Shown: piece by piece, positions 5,714-6,651 of the stretch
How positions within the stretch are numbered: position 1 is the stretch's first letter
How the letters are laid out: each line of letters begins with the position of its first letter
Assembly (NCBI GenBank): GCA_937898895.1
Contig: CALDKL010000573.1
Coordinates: 1 to 6,651, forward strand
Reading direction: 5' to 3'
Length of the DNA stretch: 6,651 nt
DNA from: an uncultured Verrucomicrobiae bacterium
GTDB lineage: Bacteria; Verrucomicrobiota; Verrucomicrobiia; Verrucomicrobiales; DEV007
The notes under the pieces: model-generated
Database searches by the model: none
Told to the model about the DNA's origin: nothing
The model's input: the letters and a program-made list of their open reading frames with translations, nothing else
Made by a program: the position numbers and the translations under genes

Positions 5714-5742
5714 AGGGTAGGAGAGCTTCGAAGGGATCTCAA
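5714..5742 (-). promoter_or_regulatory. Candidate lpxB promoter
   Basis: On the - strand TTGAGA (5737-5742) is followed after exactly 17 nt by TACCCT (5714-5719). The -35 matches five of six consensus bases; the -10 keeps only TA...T. Transcription would start near 5707, leaving a leader of about 80 nt. The -35 is identical to that of the LysM promoter, and the -10 context resembles that of the secreted protein promoter. Confidence 0.35.
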
Positions 5743-5825
5743 CCCGAATTCCGAAGTCGGGAGAGGCCGTTCCGAAGGTCTCGTCGGCGGATGGCCCGCC
5801 CCCCTTTCCACTCCGGACTTCGCCC

Positions 5826-6651
5826 TCAACACGATTCTCCCACGATCTCGATTTCCGTCGGCGGCTCGAGATCGTATCCCCAGGCATCAAAGGCAAAGCG
5901 CCACCGGGTGCGAATCGCTTCGGCATGGTCGGAACGAATGCGGTGGACATTGCCCGAATAGTTCTTCAGGGTCGCCGCATAGTCGGCCACTTCTCGCAGC
6001 CCCTCGTCCGTGCTTTCGAGTCCGAGTTGTCCGTAGATCCGACGGATTTCGCCAACCGGATCCGCCGCAATGCGCTCGTAGCTGGTCTCGGCAAGCTGGT
6101 GAGCGGGCAGATGCAGTCGCTCGCGGTCATCGAGATAACGCCGCATCACCTTCTCGTAGGTCTCGAGAACATAGCCGGGGATGTCGATGTCCTGGAACGG
6201 TTGCCAGGAAAACGCACTGTAGAGTCGGGGATATTTCCCACAGTTGGAACTGAAGACCGGCCACGGATTCCGCACGATGTGGATGAACTTGGCGTCCGGA
6301 AACAGCTCGAGGATCATGCCCATCCGAGTCGTCGAGGGAGGGTTCTTGAAGAGAGGACGCTGCCCGCGTTTCACGTAAGCAACCTTGCGGACGAGAAATT
6401 CATACTCGCGACGAAAACGCCGCAGGTCCGCCCTGGAAAGCCCTTCGAAAAACATCGCCCGATCGCGTTGCCCGATCATGTCGGAGGGAAAGTGATACAC
6501 TCCGTAGTACCCGTGCGCCTGGAGGTTTCCCAGCGCCATCTCCTCTTCCTGCGGCTCGTCGAGGGCGAGTTTCACTTTGTCGAATCCGCGGGTCTTTGGC
6601 AGTGCCTTCTCGATACGGCTCCGCGCAAAGGGCAACAAGGGACCCATCATG
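5826..6651 (-). CDS. Sulfotransferase family protein (5' partial)
   Basis: The gene runs off the right edge; the ATG at 6650 is probably internal. Enzymes of this family move a sulfuryl group from PAPS to a hydroxyl or amine of a glycan, lipid or small molecule. In the 274 residues seen, DEPQEEEMAL (31-40), PLFKNPPSTTRMGMILELFP (99-118) and the 3'-phosphate-binding stretch FIHIVRNPWPVFSS (122-135, with Arg127 and Ser134 or Ser135) are typical of the Sulfotransfer_3-type family. So are the downstream TSYERIAADPVGEIRRIYGQ (189-208) and LKNYSGNVHRI (228-238). The 5'-phosphosulfate loop (PRSGTT-like), normally near the N-terminus, is not present here and should lie beyond the window. No signal peptide or membrane helix is seen in this part. 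The acceptor cannot be read from the sequence. Its position before lpxB, 199 nt away on the same strand, allows but does not show a role in envelope glycolipid modification. Confidence 0.85.
   Translation of the reverse strand, partial: MMGPLLPFARSRIEKALPKTRGFDKVKLALDEPQEEEMALGNLQAHGYYGVYHFPSDMIGQRDRAMFFEGLSRADLRRFRREYEFLVRKVAYVKRGQRPLFKNPPSTTRMGMILELFPDAKFIHIVRNPWPVFSSNCGKYPRLYSAFSWQPFQDIDIPGYVLETYEKVMRRYLDDRERLHLPAHQLAETSYERIAADPVGEIRRIYGQLGLESTDEGLREVADYAATLKNYSGNVHRIRSDHAEAIRTRWRFAFDAWGYDLEPPTEIEIVGESC

Noticed and set aside
5627..5950. N-terminal extension of LpxB to ATG 5950
   Set aside because: The 108 extra residues are not LpxB-like and overlap the sulfotransferase coding sequence; GTG 5626 gives the family N-terminus.
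4547..6253. Very long + strand open frame (568 codons) opposite lpxB and part of the sulfotransferase gene
   Set aside because: It is antisense to two clear protein families, has no recognisable domain, and its openness follows from GC-rich codon use on the other strand.
1..6651. tRNA, rRNA, CRISPR repeats, insertion sequences or attachment sites
   Set aside because: I saw no cloverleaf, spaced direct-repeat series, transposase frame or long terminal inverted repeats on reading both strands.

Overview
The window is a GC-rich bacterial chromosomal segment from a Gram-negative, LPS-making organism. Seven genes are supported: two rightward genes on the left, then five leftward genes. The best guess for the lineage is Verrucomicrobiota or a neighbouring PVC/Bacteroidota-like group. 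This rests on three things: a BatE-like protein with two membrane helices and an SH3 domain, the RsmB motif IV variant (PCSNSGV followed by RRRVDVRW), and a secreted beta-sandwich protein of a style common in Verrucomicrobiota. The assignment is an inference from remembered family patterns, not a search.

Left part, + strand: the C-terminal part of a BatE-like membrane protein (5' end outside the window) is followed by rsmB, the 16S rRNA m5C967 methyltransferase. rsmB converges on a leftward gene for a secreted two-domain protein, with an inverted repeat in the 45-bp gap between them.

Middle part, - strand: an AT-rich promoter island (17.5% GC over 80 bp) drives a LysM lipoprotein. Twenty-four bases downstream lies a MogA/MoaB-family molybdopterin adenylyltransferase gene, so the two are probably one transcript. 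A perfect hairpin with a UUCG loop spans the lipoprotein stop codon. Next, with its own likely promoter and a leader hairpin, comes the secreted protein gene.

Right part, - strand: a sulfotransferase gene (5' end outside the window) is followed after 199 bp by lpxB, lipid A disaccharide synthase. lpxB probably has its own promoter and starts at GTG.

Four of the seven genes serve the cell envelope or surface: the BatE-like protein, the LysM lipoprotein, the secreted protein and LpxB. The sulfotransferase could join them if its substrate is an envelope glycan or lipid. rsmB and mogA are housekeeping. I found no mobile element, CRISPR array, tRNA or rRNA. No stretch over 300 bp lacks a gene; the largest gaps are 204 bp (4295-4498) and 199 bp (5627-5825). 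No undescribed multi-gene system is evident. The most interesting items are non-coding: a 16-bp perfect palindrome on a -10 box, the UUCG hairpin across a stop codon, and the promoter and leader of the secreted protein.
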